A model generated the notes under the pieces. It made no database searches and was not told the DNA's origin. It worked only from the letters and a program-made list of their open reading frames with translations. A stretch of 64,000 nucleotides of DNA from Pirellulaceae bacterium (lineage in GTDB: Bacteria > Planctomycetota > Planctomycetia > Pirellulales > Pirellulaceae): assembly GCA_019636375.1 (NCBI GenBank), contig JAHBXS010000004.1:620001-684000 (forward strand). The letters are read 5' to 3'. The position numbers and the translations under genes are program-made. This document shows, in pieces, positions 34,944 through 44,667 of the stretch (the first letter of the stretch is position 1; each line of letters starts with the position of its first letter).

Positions 34944-35051
34944 ATGAAGCCTGAAGGTTGGATTTTTATGATCGTTTCCCTCGTGTTTGTGTGGGGCTTA
35001 ACCGGTTGGTGTTATTGGAAGATTTTGACAACGCCCGCTCGCGAAGATTAG
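34944..35051 (+). CDS. MetS-like small subunit of the NSS transporter
   Basis: 35 residues: MKPEGWIFMIVS at the start, one membrane helix (about 6-27) and the end KILTTPARED. GGAG lies eight bases before the ATG. Size, single helix, the Trp-rich helix end (WCYWK) and position 100 bp after the NSS gene match the MetS-type small subunit described for Corynebacterium MetPS. It is too short for most gene finders. The assignment rests on context plus pattern. Confidence 0.8.
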   Translation: MKPEGWIFMIVSLVFVWGLTGWCYWKILTTPARED

Positions 35052-35229
35052 GCAAATTCATCTGCCAAAAGACTGTTTCAGCCTGTGATTTGCTAGCCTT
35101 GATCAGGGGAAACGCCTTTCGGACATGTAGGAATCTCTTGCGAATTGCGATAAAACCTATTGCCTGCTTAGTAGGGATTGCGTTTAGTAGAATGGGCTGG
35201 CATTTAGGGAGTATCGATTCTTTTTTTCT

Positions 35230-36054
35230 ATGGACCAAACGCCTCAAAATAAAGACTCTTCTGTCGACTTGACAAAAATCGCTCTCGCCTCGACATCCGT
35301 CTCAACCCAAGAGCTTGAGCATCAGGTTGAAGAGAAGCTTCACGGCTACGAAGACAAATTCCGCGAAAAAGCTCCCACGCTGTGGTGGCTCACGTTCATG
35401 GCCCCATTTTTGCTGGTGGTCGTGGTGCTAGTTTTGCTGTTGTTGTATCGAGGCATCGAATTCTCGATCAAGGTCAGCGTGGTTTCGGTGGTTACTTTTT
35501 TTGGGTTAGGAAGGTTTGTTATTCTGTTCGGCGATAGGGGAGCCGAGCAAATCGGTGAGGCCGCCTCACGTTTTAGCTTCATGACGCCCTGGGAATTGTT
35601 CCTGATGGTTTCGTTCATGGACTTAGTCACGGCGATGTTGGTCGCTTTTCATATTGGCGCGTTGTTTCGCATACCAGTAATCGGGACGCGTGTCGTTTCG
35701 CTGGTAGAAGACGCCAGATTTGTGCTCAGCAAAATGCCTTGGATGGAGCGTCTTACGTTTACAGGATTGACTGTTTTTATCGCTTTCCCATTGGCATCAA
35801 CTGGTGCAATCGGGGGAGCGATTCTGGGGACGCTTTTAGGACTATCTCGAAAGAAGGTCTTTGTGGGAACGATGTTGGGGTGTTTGGTCGGCAATGGGGT
35901 TTTATTGGTGGCCTCTGAGCAAATCGCGAGATTCGATCTGATGAACAATCCCGTTGTTCGATGGGGAGGGCTGGCGGTGATCGTTTCCTTGATCGTGTTC
36001 ATGGAGGTCCGCTATCGCCGCTCGAAAAAGAAGTTCGCCTCTTCACACGCCTAA
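35230..36054 (+). CDS. Putative small multidrug export membrane protein
   Basis: 274 residues. The N-terminus is soluble and partly helical (TQELEHQVEEKLHGYED), followed by about six membrane segments. The C-terminal half has the Gly-rich pair IGGAILGTLLGLSRKKVFVG and LGCLVGNGVLL, which resembles the small multi-drug export family (Pfam Sm_multidrug_ex). Transport by that family is poorly established. There is no obvious operon partner; the universal stress gene begins 97 bp downstream. Confidence 0.6.
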   Translation: MDQTPQNKDSSVDLTKIALASTSVSTQELEHQVEEKLHGYEDKFREKAPTLWWLTFMAPFLLVVVVLVLLLLYRGIEFSIKVSVVSVVTFFGLGRFVILFGDRGAEQIGEAASRFSFMTPWELFLMVSFMDLVTAMLVAFHIGALFRIPVIGTRVVSLVEDARFVLSKMPWMERLTFTGLTVFIAFPLASTGAIGGAILGTLLGLSRKKVFVGTMLGCLVGNGVLLVASEQIARFDLMNNPVVRWGGLAVIVSLIVFMEVRYRRSKKKFASSHA

Positions 36055-36151
36055 TCGATACAATCCTGGCTGTTGACCCAGTCGCTGAATGCCGTTGAGT
36101 TTGGCATAATTCTTTTTCAACAAACCATCTTTTTCGACGGAGAAACCTTTC

Positions 36152-37102
36152 GTGAATCGACCCGATAATTTTGGCTATCGACGAATTCAGGTAGCTACCG
36201 ACTTTTCTTTCTCCGGTACTTCGGCAACTCGGCAGGCGGTTTGGTTGGCGAAGGCATTTGATGCCGAACTGGTTGTGACTCATACGATTCCCGACTTGCG
36301 TCAAGCGGTTTATGGATTGGCCTACCATGAAAAAATCGATTTATTCACGGGCCCTGACGGGAAAATGGTTCGGGAAATGGATCACGAACCGGAGTCGCTG
36401 TTGAAAAAGAGCATTTTCGACTTGGGTGGTCTTGATTTGAAGGTGCGATTCGAAACCTTTTCCGGCGAACCATACGAAAAAATTATATCGGCGGCATTGC
36501 GCGAATCGCATGACCTAGTAATGGTGGGAACACGCGGCAATTCAGCCTGGGAGCAATTTATCGTCGGCAGCACGGCCAAGCGACTTATTCGCCATTGCCC
36601 GACATCTGTTTGGATTGTCAAGGCCGAACATGCGGAACCGCCTCGTTCGATTCTGGCGACGACCGACTTTTCGGATACGTGCCGTCGGGCAGTCGATCAG
36701 GCTTGGGCCATTGCCCAACAGTCAAATGCAGACTTCAAATTGTTGCACGTGATTGATGAACGAGATTTTCCAGAACAGACCATCACCGGACTTCCAGAAG
36801 GCGAATACATCCATCGCGAAATTATGGAGACGGCCATCGGGCAACTCCGCGAACTTGCTCAAGACATCACAGGCGATCAAGGCCAAGTCGAAACGTATTT
36901 AGCCTGGGGGACTCCTTGGAGGGAAATCCAGGGCCTTGTGCAGCAGCTAAAACCCGATTTGCTCGCTATGGGAACGGTAGGGCGTCGCGGGTTGCAAGGT
37001 CTCGTCGTGGGAAATACTGCAGAAAAAATTCTCGATGTTTGCGATTGCAGCATGTTGACCGTTAAACCTTCTGGATTCAAGTCGCCAATTACCGTATCCT
37101 AA
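36152..37102 (+). CDS. Tandem-domain universal stress protein
   Basis: 316 residues with two Usp domains (about 1-155 and 165-310). Each has the beta-alpha fold and an ATP-type G-x2-G-x9-G(S) loop: GTRGNSAWEQFIVGSTAKRL in the first, GTVGRRGLQGLVVGNTAEKI in the second. Both loops are intact, so nucleotide binding is likely. Usp proteins respond to starvation, redox or growth arrest. A second tandem Usp gene follows 103 bp later. Confidence 0.9.
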   Translation: MNRPDNFGYRRIQVATDFSFSGTSATRQAVWLAKAFDAELVVTHTIPDLRQAVYGLAYHEKIDLFTGPDGKMVREMDHEPESLLKKSIFDLGGLDLKVRFETFSGEPYEKIISAALRESHDLVMVGTRGNSAWEQFIVGSTAKRLIRHCPTSVWIVKAEHAEPPRSILATTDFSDTCRRAVDQAWAIAQQSNADFKLLHVIDERDFPEQTITGLPEGEYIHREIMETAIGQLRELAQDITGDQGQVETYLAWGTPWREIQGLVQQLKPDLLAMGTVGRRGLQGLVVGNTAEKILDVCDCSMLTVKPSGFKSPITVS

Positions 37103-37205
37103 AGGTGCGAGCTAAGAGTAGCAGTGATCCAGACTTTGGCTGCCGTAAGCTTGCGTGATTGTTGGCAGTTTTTAAACCCTCCAGACATCAACGGAGACCG
37201 GAAAA

Positions 37206-38096
37206 GTGCTCAAACTCAAGTCATTACTATTCGCGACGGAACTCGATTCGTCGGCAACTGCTCAACTTGAAACAGTGGCCGATTTAGCTGTCAAATTCGA
37301 TGCCCATGTCCATTTGTTGCATGTGATGGAACGTGTGTGGCATTTTGATGTTTTAAGTATTGAGCACCCCTTTTACGAAAAAAAGGAGGCAGAATCGCGT
37401 GAGCGGTTGTCCGAGGCTCGACAGAGACTTGAGACCCTCAATGCTCAAGTTGGCGAACTGATGCTTGAGTTCGGCTCGGTTGCCGATTTAATCGTTCGCG
37501 GGGCGGAACAGGTGTCTGCGGACATGATTTTGGTTGGCGCAGGGAATCATTTCTCTGATCAGGGGCCGGGGCATACGGCTCAAACGATTGTCGAGCTGGC
37601 TCCTCAGCCTGTGATGGTCCTGCACCCCAGCTTGTCCGGAAAACCCATTCGATCAATTCTGTGTCCGATCGACCATTCTGATGTTTCGCATCGCGGGTTG
37701 CAAAACGCGATCCGCTTGGCTCAAGGAATAGGAGCTAAGCTGACCGTTCTCTCCGTGGTTCCTGATGTGGGCTGGCTGACGGCGGCCACGGAAACGGGTG
37801 AGCTTCGCAATGCTCGCGAAGAGTATCGCCTCCGCTGGGCGGACGAACTTGATCAATTCATGTCAAAGATTGATTTGTCTTCCATTGACCACGAAATCGT
37901 TTTAGAACAGGGCGAAGCTCATTCCCAGATTTTAGCAGTGGCTCAAAAATCGGCAGCCGACTTGATCGTCATGGGAGCGACCGGCCGATCTGGCCTTGTC
38001 CGCGTCCTTTTGGGAAGCACGACTCGTCGGGTTCTGCGTGAACTCCCTTGCTCTCTGATTGCGATCAAGCAGGGTGTGATTGACACAGGCACCTAG
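37206..38096 (+). CDS. Tandem-domain universal stress protein
   Basis: 296 residues from a GTG start preceded by GGAG-like bases. There are two Usp domains. The second has the complete nucleotide loop GATGRSGLVRVLLGSTTRRV. The first is less complete at this place (GAGNHFSDQGPGHTAQTI), so only the C-terminal domain is expected to bind ATP well. Its neighbours are another tandem Usp and a SulP-type anion transporter, a grouping that suggests a role in ion homeostasis or stress. Confidence 0.88.
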   Translation: MLKLKSLLFATELDSSATAQLETVADLAVKFDAHVHLLHVMERVWHFDVLSIEHPFYEKKEAESRERLSEARQRLETLNAQVGELMLEFGSVADLIVRGAEQVSADMILVGAGNHFSDQGPGHTAQTIVELAPQPVMVLHPSLSGKPIRSILCPIDHSDVSHRGLQNAIRLAQGIGAKLTVLSVVPDVGWLTAATETGELRNAREEYRLRWADELDQFMSKIDLSSIDHEIVLEQGEAHSQILAVAQKSAADLIVMGATGRSGLVRVLLGSTTRRVLRELPCSLIAIKQGVIDTGT

Positions 38097-38263
38097 TCAG
38101 CGCCAAAAAGACGGCACAGCAACCTGTTGTCCTGGTTTCATCGCACTTGGAAAATTTGCGCATATTTGTTAGAATCGTGCGTTTTAAATGCGTGGTTAAG
38201 CAGAGTTGTAACTTTTTTGGGTCTTTACTTTTTTTGATCGCCCGCCAGGGAGAGATGCTATCG

Positions 38264-38584
38264 ATGTTCAGCTTTTTGAGAAACTTTTTGATGATTGTGG
38301 TCATTTTCATGACTGCTGCTTCGGGGAGTATCTCTTGCACGAACACTTCATCAAGTTCTGGTCTCCCGGTCGAAGAGATTGAAAATACTCAATATTTTCG
38401 CTGCAGTGGTCATCGCCTCGTGCAGGTTCATAAAAACAACAGAGTTTTTCCGCCGTGCCGCCGTTTCATTCTTTGGCCTGCAGTTGAATTGCACGGTGTT
38501 CTCGCCTGCAATACAATTGTTCCTACCTCTTTAATGGATGGTCATCGCTTACCGAATGGCCTGATTGCACCGTTTCGAATTTGA
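38264..38584 (+). CDS. Possible small exported protein
   Basis: 106 residues. The ATG at 38264 has AGGGAGAG at a suitable distance. The first 27 residues form a signal-like segment (MFSFLRNFLMIVVIFMTAA, then SGSISC). The remainder has four more Cys and no known motif. The frame is also open upstream to 38147 without start support. It may be a real short secreted protein or chance; coding support is weak. Confidence 0.35.
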   Translation: MFSFLRNFLMIVVIFMTAASGSISCTNTSSSSGLPVEEIENTQYFRCSGHRLVQVHKNNRVFPPCRRFILWPAVELHGVLACNTIVPTSLMDGHRLPNGLIAPFRI

Positions 38585-38753
38585 AACTGGGCGATATTCA
38601 ACTCGTTTTTCGGCTGACCTCTAAAGCTCAGCCGTGAGTACTTTTATCCGATTCTCTAAATCGGAACTCGTTTGCAGTTCGAATTTTGGATTGCATCACA
38701 AACGACAAGTCCATCTAACTGCAATCTACGCACGACCACTCAAGGGATAAAAA

Positions 38754-41135
38754 ATGAATTCCGCAAACAACGGGGCACAGTACACACCGAAGACGATCGC
38801 CAAAGATTTATTGGCTGGAACCATCGTCTTTTTGGTCGCTCTTCCACTATGTTTGGGAATCGCATTGGCTTCAGGGGCCAGTGCGATGTCGGGGCTAATT
38901 GCTGGGATCGTAGGTGGCATCGTCATTGGCTTTTTTAGCGGCTCGCATACGAGTGTTTCTGGCCCCGCAGCCGGACTGACGGCGATCGTCGCAGCCCAAA
39001 TCGCGGCGTTCAAGACTCCCGAAAACACTCAGGAGGAGGCATTTCAAGGGTTTTTATTGGCCGTCGTTATTGCCGGTGCCTTGCAAGTCGTCATGGGACT
39101 TTTTAAAGCCGGGGCGTTATCGGCATTTTTTCCAATGAGTGTCATTAAGGGGCTGTTGGCTGCAATTGGTGTCATCTTATTGCTGAAGCAACTCCCCGTT
39201 CTTTTTGGGCACTGGAAGGATATGGAGTCACTGCCGTTCGTGCACGCTGCATCTCCAGGAAAATTAGACGATGGTCTTGTACATGAAATGCACGGAACTG
39301 CTGAAACCGCGCACTCTGCGGAACATGTCCATCAAATTGGTGAGATTTTTACCCATTTTTATTCCTCGATGTGGGAGACCTTTCACTATGCTGAAGGTTT
39401 CCAATGGGGGGCAATCATCATTGGCGTTTTTTCTCTCTTGTTCTTGATTGGCTGGGACCGCGTTAAATTTTTGAAGAACTCGTTAGTTCCTGCTCCTTTG
39501 ATTGTTGTGCTTGCAGGAGTTGTCCTCGGGATTGTATTACGACCGTTAGGGGGCGGATGGGCGTTACACGATACTCAACTCGTCAACGTTCCTGTTCCTG
39601 AGCGAATCCAAGATTTCGCTGCTGCAATTGTTTTTCCCGACTTTAGTCACTTAACCAACTCTACGGTCTATATCGCCGCGATCACGATTGCAGTCGTGGC
39701 CTCATTGGAAACACTGCTCAACTTGGAAGCAGTCGATAAGATCGACAAGAAGCAACGACAATCCCCCCCAAATCGTGAGTTGTTCGCTCAGGGGATTGGA
39801 AACATGACTGCCGGCTTGTTTGGCGGAATTCCCGTCACCAGCGTGATCATACGTGGATCGGTCAACGTGAATGCCGGTTCAGAAACCAAATTGTCCGCTA
39901 TTTTTCACGGGATGTTATTGTTGATCTGTGTGCTCTTGATGCCGCAATACCTTAACATGATCCCACTTTCTTGCTTGGCTGCAATTTTGTTGTTGACCGG
40001 CTATAAACTCGCTCACCCATCCCTATTCAAAAAAATGTGGAACGAAGGGCGCTATCAATTCATGCCCTTTATTTTGACATTGTTGGCAATTGTAATGACC
40101 GACCTGTTGATTGGTGTGTCTCTCGGTTTAGTATTAAGTTTGCTGTTTATCCTTCATGCCAACCTCGCCAGTCCACTTCGAAAAATCACCGAAAAACATA
40201 TCGAGGGGGATGTGCTGCATATCGAGTTGCCGAATGAAGTCACGTTTCTGAAACGGGCGGCGCTGGAAACCGCACTTAGAGAAGCCCCAGCAGGCAGTCG
40301 TGTATTGCTCGATGCGCGACGCACCAACTATGCCGATCCAGACATTCTCAGCCTTATCAAAGAATTCCGAACGGTAATTGCACCTGTTCGAGGAGTTCAG
40401 TTGGATGTCTTGGGGCTGGAGCATCAACTTAAGGGCTACACGACGGAGACAGTCGATTTCACTCGGCAGGAAGTTCGAGAAAATTTGACGCCGGCACAGG
40501 TTATCGACATCCTACGCGAGGGAAACAAACGGTATGTTGAGGGTCATCCGCTCGACCGAGACCTTCGCCAGACATTGGCGATGCACTCGAAAAAACAGCA
40601 GGCATTTGTGGCTTTGTTTTCCGGTATCGACTCCAGAACTCCCGGTGAAATTCTTTTCGATCTCGACATCGGAGACGCTTTTACGATCAGGACTCCCGGA
40701 AATGTCATCGGGGAACGGCCATTAGGCGGTATGGAATTCGCAGCAATTTTTGGTGGTGTCAAAGTGATCGTGGTGTTGGGACACACCAATAGCCTAATCA
40801 TCGAATTGGCGATTAATCGAACCATTAGCGGAGATCCCGTGGCAACTGCGGCAGGGTGTGTTCATCTTGAGCCGGTGCTTGATCAAATTTCGGCAGTTAT
40901 CGATGCCCAAGAGGCCCGCAGGTTTAGTTCTTTGGACCAAGTTGAAAGGGAAGGTTACAAGCGCAAACTCTCGCGTCTAAATGTCTTACGAATGACTCGG
41001 GAAATTGTTGCCCAAAGTTCGACGATTAGGCGGTTGACAGAGGAAGGTAAGCTGGCTGTCGTCGGCGGGCTGCTCGATGTCGATTCGGGTGCAATTGAAT
41101 TAATGACGAGTGAAGCTATCGGACTAAACACTTAA
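38754..41135 (+). CDS. SulP anion transporter fused to STAS and carbonic-anhydrase-like domains
   Basis: 793 residues. SulP membrane domain: about 1-470, with the Gly-rich DLLAGTIVFLVALPLCLGIA and SVSGPAAGLTAIVAAQ segments and ~12 helices. STAS domain: about 475-580 (VLHIELPNEVTFLKRAALE). A beta-carbonic-anhydrase-like domain follows from about 590. In it the zinc Cys of CxDSR is Gly (G624-I-D626-S-R628) and the Cys of HxxC is Ser (H677-T-N-S680). The Asp-Arg dyad and His remain. Transport of bicarbonate or sulfate is plausible, but CA catalysis by the usual site is not expected. Confidence 0.88.
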   Translation: MNSANNGAQYTPKTIAKDLLAGTIVFLVALPLCLGIALASGASAMSGLIAGIVGGIVIGFFSGSHTSVSGPAAGLTAIVAAQIAAFKTPENTQEEAFQGFLLAVVIAGALQVVMGLFKAGALSAFFPMSVIKGLLAAIGVILLLKQLPVLFGHWKDMESLPFVHAASPGKLDDGLVHEMHGTAETAHSAEHVHQIGEIFTHFYSSMWETFHYAEGFQWGAIIIGVFSLLFLIGWDRVKFLKNSLVPAPLIVVLAGVVLGIVLRPLGGGWALHDTQLVNVPVPERIQDFAAAIVFPDFSHLTNSTVYIAAITIAVVASLETLLNLEAVDKIDKKQRQSPPNRELFAQGIGNMTAGLFGGIPVTSVIIRGSVNVNAGSETKLSAIFHGMLLLICVLLMPQYLNMIPLSCLAAILLLTGYKLAHPSLFKKMWNEGRYQFMPFILTLLAIVMTDLLIGVSLGLVLSLLFILHANLASPLRKITEKHIEGDVLHIELPNEVTFLKRAALETALREAPAGSRVLLDARRTNYADPDILSLIKEFRTVIAPVRGVQLDVLGLEHQLKGYTTETVDFTRQEVRENLTPAQVIDILREGNKRYVEGHPLDRDLRQTLAMHSKKQQAFVALFSGIDSRTPGEILFDLDIGDAFTIRTPGNVIGERPLGGMEFAAIFGGVKVIVVLGHTNSLIIELAINRTISGDPVATAAGCVHLEPVLDQISAVIDAQEARRFSSLDQVEREGYKRKLSRLNVLRMTREIVAQSSTIRRLTEEGKLAVVGGLLDVDSGAIELMTSEAIGLNT

Positions 41136-41242
41136 ACGGCCAATCAATCGAGGTTAAGCGTATGTGTTTTCGGCTAGTCAATTAGCGTGTAAACTTCTCG
41201 CGATTTTTACCGCAACTGCTGGTATCGAACGTAGGCAAGTTC

Positions 41243-42490
41243 TTACGGCGATACCGTTCGCCAAGAATGCTCGAAGCGAATCAACCCGCTGATCCCGTTG
41301 CCGTTGATGTCAATCGCTGGGGCCACGATCCGGAATCCCCCGATCCCAGTCCGACGATGGCAGAAATCGGTCAAACTGGCCCCATACAAGGACACATCAA
41401 AATAGTAGGCCCCCAGCAACAACGGAATTTTCTTTAACGTCAACTCTAGGACTAGGCGACCAGGCTGCAAGTCAAAATAAAATTCTTGGAAAGGTGTCGC
41501 CATCGAACCAATGGTTTCCGCGCCAGGAGAACTTACGGCTGCGATCAATCGAGCTTCTCGAACTTCGGTTTCACACTCTAGTTCAATCCGCAAACGGATA
41601 TCATCACCTGATTCGAATTCGACTTTCTCGTAGCCTGCTTCATCGACTGTAACGGCCGACAGAATGCGGGCATTGGTCCAATGTTGGTCCGCAGTCGCAC
41701 CACCACGATTCGCTTGCTCCACCAGCCCTTGTTCGTAAATCGTTAGCCCCTTCTGCACTTCACCGTCATAGACAATCCGACCAGCCTCGCAAACGATCGT
41801 CCTCGTCGCCACGCGAGGCAACATCCCGACCGCATGAGTCACGAGCACAATAGAAGTCCCTTGTTGGATCAAATTATTGAAATGCTGGAAACACTTCATG
41901 CGAAAGCGAACATCGCCAACCGCCAAGACTTCATCTAGGATCAACAACTGCGGTCGCAAATGAGCGGCGACCGAAAAGCCTAACCGCATCCGCATCCCGG
42001 AACTATAGGTTTTGATCGGGTCATCGATGACCGCTCCCAATTCTGCAAACTCAACGATTCCATCGAAGGCCCGAGCAATTTCCGGCTTTTTCAGACCCAA
42101 GACGGTCCCGTTGATGAAGATATTTTCGCGGCCCGAAAGCTGAAGGTTAAACCCCGTCCCCAATTCGATCAATGCTCCGACTCGTCCCGAAATCCGAATT
42201 TGCCCCGCGTCTGGTCGAATCAAGCCGGTGATCATTTTGAGTAATGAACTTTTTCCAGCGCCGTTGGGGCCGATCAGTCCAATACATTCTCCGGGTACCA
42301 TCGAAAACGTCGCGTCTTTAACGGCAAAAAACTCCCCCGGTCGCAGCATATCCTTCGGCGGTACACTTGGCCGACTCGACCGAAGTTGGCTGGCAATATC
42401 AAGCACGCCATACCACATCGCCCGCCGCAAATTGCGACAGTACTTTTTCCAGACGCGGTCAACCTCCAGAATAATTTGCTCGTTATCCAT
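41243..42490 (-). CDS. Polysaccharide ABC exporter ATPase (Wzt type)
   Basis: 415 residues from the ATG at 42490. The nucleotide-binding domain (about 1-255) has Walker A GPNGAGKSS (K80), the signature YSSGMRMRLGF typical of the polysaccharide/teichoic-acid exporter ATPases, Walker B LLILDEVLAVGD and the H-loop VTHAVG. The C-terminal ~150 residues form a beta-rich extension like the carbohydrate-binding Wzt C-domain that recognises the chain end. The partner permease lies 30 bp upstream on the same strand. It probably exports an undecaprenyl-linked polysaccharide; the sugar is unknown. Confidence 0.9.
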   Translation of the reverse strand: MDNEQIILEVDRVWKKYCRNLRRAMWYGVLDIASQLRSSRPSVPPKDMLRPGEFFAVKDATFSMVPGECIGLIGPNGAGKSSLLKMITGLIRPDAGQIRISGRVGALIELGTGFNLQLSGRENIFINGTVLGLKKPEIARAFDGIVEFAELGAVIDDPIKTYSSGMRMRLGFSVAAHLRPQLLILDEVLAVGDVRFRMKCFQHFNNLIQQGTSIVLVTHAVGMLPRVATRTIVCEAGRIVYDGEVQKGLTIYEQGLVEQANRGGATADQHWTNARILSAVTVDEAGYEKVEFESGDDIRLRIELECETEVREARLIAAVSSPGAETIGSMATPFQEFYFDLQPGRLVLELTLKKIPLLLGAYYFDVSLYGASLTDFCHRRTGIGGFRIVAPAIDINGNGISGLIRFEHSWRTVSP

Positions 42491-42520
42491 TCGACCTGCC
42501 AATCCAACCGCGAAGCATTG

Positions 42521-43399
42521 TTAACTCACCACCATTCGCTCGACCAAGGCCGGTATCGATACGCGAAACACTAACAAACCCAACACAAAGACAGGAATGG
42601 CAACTAGTCCGTACGTCAATCCTGCCGCCACATGCTCCGTGGCTCCAAATAACATCAAGTCGCGACTGGCCACTAAAAGAGGGCTCGCAGGATTCAGCCA
42701 GTTTAGCAAGTTCGTGGGCCGCACGTTTGGCAAATAGTAAATCACCGGTGTCACGATCATCCAAAATGGCATTCCAATCGAGAGCAATCTTGGAACGTCG
42801 TGGTACAAAGTGCCAAACGGAACCAGAATCAACCCACACCCCACGGCAAACAGCATCATCAATCCGATCACTGGAATCGCGGCTAAAATTCCCCATTGCA
42901 GCGACCCAGAAAAATAAATGAATGCTGGAATCAACAACAAACAGCGAATCGCCAGATTGAAAAACAAATCCATCAGCCCTTCCAAAATCAAAGCTTCTCT
43001 TGGAAAATTCAGGCGACTAAGCATTCCTCGATTCGAACTGACGGCGTTGAGCGGCATTTGCAAGGCTTCGACAAACCCCTGCCAAATGATCATACCGGTT
43101 AAGATGTACAGCGTGGCATCGACTTCTGTCGAACCGTTTGGCCCGGTCAATGAAAAATCAAATACCCCACGACTTCGTAAAAACACCCAAATCGCCGTGT
43201 TAGCCAACGGGGGCAAGAATATCCAAAACATCCCCAGCACCGTTTGTCTGTACATCCCTCGCAGGTTGCGGACAAACAATCTCCAGGCCAATTCCCGCCC
43301 ATTAAACAACAGATCACGATAAATTTCCCGCAGCAATCGCCCAGGAGACGCCAAATCCGGCTTGGCGTGGTACACGATTTTTGGCGGTTGGCCGTTCAT
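42521..43399 (-). CDS. Polysaccharide ABC exporter permease (Wzm type)
   Basis: 292 residues of the ABC-2 permease family, with about six membrane helices. The amphipathic N-terminal stretch and FVRNLRGMYRQTVLGMFWIFLPPLANTAIW are characteristic of KpsM/Wzm/TagG permeases. A mid-protein GMPFWMIVTPVIYYLP segment and the terminal helices follow. It is the membrane partner of the ATPase encoded next. The arabinose-5-phosphate isomerase gene upstream on the same strand completes the unit. Confidence 0.9.
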   Translation of the reverse strand: MNGQPPKIVYHAKPDLASPGRLLREIYRDLLFNGRELAWRLFVRNLRGMYRQTVLGMFWIFLPPLANTAIWVFLRSRGVFDFSLTGPNGSTEVDATLYILTGMIIWQGFVEALQMPLNAVSSNRGMLSRLNFPREALILEGLMDLFFNLAIRCLLLIPAFIYFSGSLQWGILAAIPVIGLMMLFAVGCGLILVPFGTLYHDVPRLLSIGMPFWMIVTPVIYYLPNVRPTNLLNWLNPASPLLVASRDLMLFGATEHVAAGLTYGLVAIPVFVLGLLVFRVSIPALVERMVVS

Positions 43400-43462
43400 A
43401 GCAAGATGGCTTTACGTTTCGATTGCGGAGATATCCCCTCAAATCGTAACCGTTCCCGTGAC

Positions 43463-44434
43463 TTAAGCCAAGCCGATTTGAATCAATGTATGCAAGTGCA
43501 AACCGCCGACCACTTTGCCTTCATCGTCAAGAACGGGAAGGACCGTAATCGCATGCTGCTCCATCTCCCTAAGTGCTTCTACGGCCAATAGGTCTTTTCG
43601 AATCGATTTGGGATTTTGGATCATGTGATCATCCAAGCGATCAGACAACGGATTGTGGTCCCGCGCCAATAACCGCCTCAGGTCACCGTCAGTCAATATT
43701 CCCATCAAGCCGCTTTGTTCATTCACTGCAATCACACACCCCAAACCACAACGACTCATTTCCAAAATCGCTTCGCGGATCGAGGCGGTCGGTTTCGATT
43801 TGGGAACTCGATCACCCGAATGCATCACATCGCCAACGGTCGTGAGCATTTTTTTTCCCAAGTGTCCACTCGGGTGGAAGATCGCGAACTGGTCCTTCGT
43901 AAATCCACGAGCCTTCATGAGGGCGACTGCCAGTGCGTCACACATTGCAATGCTAACCGTCGTACTGGCCGTGGGCGCGGAAGCAATTTCATCGGCCTCT
44001 CGCAAAACCGACACATCAATCACGTGAGTGCTGCGGCAGGCCAGCGTGCTGTCAGGCCGTCCCGTCAACGCAACGACCGGAATCCCTTGTCGCAAAATAT
44101 GCGGAAGCAATTCCAAAATCTCGGCTGTCTCTCCGCTATTGGACATTGCGATCACAACATCGTCTTTGGTCACCATCCCCAGGTCGCCGTGCAGGGCCTC
44201 ACCCGGATGAAGGCAAAATGCCGGCGTGCCTGTACTCGAAAAAGTAGCGGCGGCCTTGTTGGCGATATGCCCCATTTTTCCCATGCCCGTCAAAACAACG
44301 CGCCCCCGACATGACCTGAGCAAATCGACGACCTTCGCAATCGACGCATCAACCCTTACGGCTGTCGATTCCAAACATTGACTTTCCCAGCGCAATACCT
44401 CTCGCACTACGTCTACAATTTCCTCAGCATTCAT
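43463..44434 (-). CDS. D-arabinose 5-phosphate isomerase (KpsF/GutQ/KdsD type)
   Basis: 323 residues from the ATG at 44434 (a TTG at 44452 is possible). The N-terminal SIS domain holds GRVVLTGMGKMGHIANKAAATFSSTG and MSNSGETAEILELL. Two CBS domains follow (about 200-323; GLMGILTDGDLRRLL). The enzyme converts ribulose-5-phosphate to arabinose-5-phosphate, the first step to Kdo. Its position directly upstream of a Wzm/Wzt exporter points to Kdo in a capsule-like polysaccharide, which is inference. Confidence 0.9.
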   Translation of the reverse strand: MNAEEIVDVVREVLRWESQCLESTAVRVDASIAKVVDLLRSCRGRVVLTGMGKMGHIANKAAATFSSTGTPAFCLHPGEALHGDLGMVTKDDVVIAMSNSGETAEILELLPHILRQGIPVVALTGRPDSTLACRSTHVIDVSVLREADEIASAPTASTTVSIAMCDALAVALMKARGFTKDQFAIFHPSGHLGKKMLTTVGDVMHSGDRVPKSKPTASIREAILEMSRCGLGCVIAVNEQSGLMGILTDGDLRRLLARDHNPLSDRLDDHMIQNPKSIRKDLLAVEALREMEQHAITVLPVLDDEGKVVGGLHLHTLIQIGLA

Positions 44435-44654
44435 TCGGAAAACAGGCCTCAAAGTTCAATTAATCGGCGATATTGTTCTACTATAGTCATAATCCTTGTA
44501 AGCGACGAGGCGACATGTTGCCAATTTTTTTATTGAGCGTTTCCAAAATGGTGATCCGTCTTTTCGCGGTTTTCAAATGCCTTGGGATACTTCTAGGGTA
44601 ATTCATCCAGTGATGTTCTGTGAATCGATCTTTTTCGGCAATGTCGCTCGGTGT

Positions 44655-44660
44655 TATAAT
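44655..44660 (+). promoter_or_regulatory. Candidate -10 element next to a start codon
   Basis: TATAAT is preceded by TGT. The predicted transcription start falls at about 44667, at or one base before the ATG at 44668. A weak T-rich -35 region lies near 44632. It would imply a leaderless transcript if that ATG is used. Confidence 0.35.
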
Positions 44661-44667
44661 TTACCCT

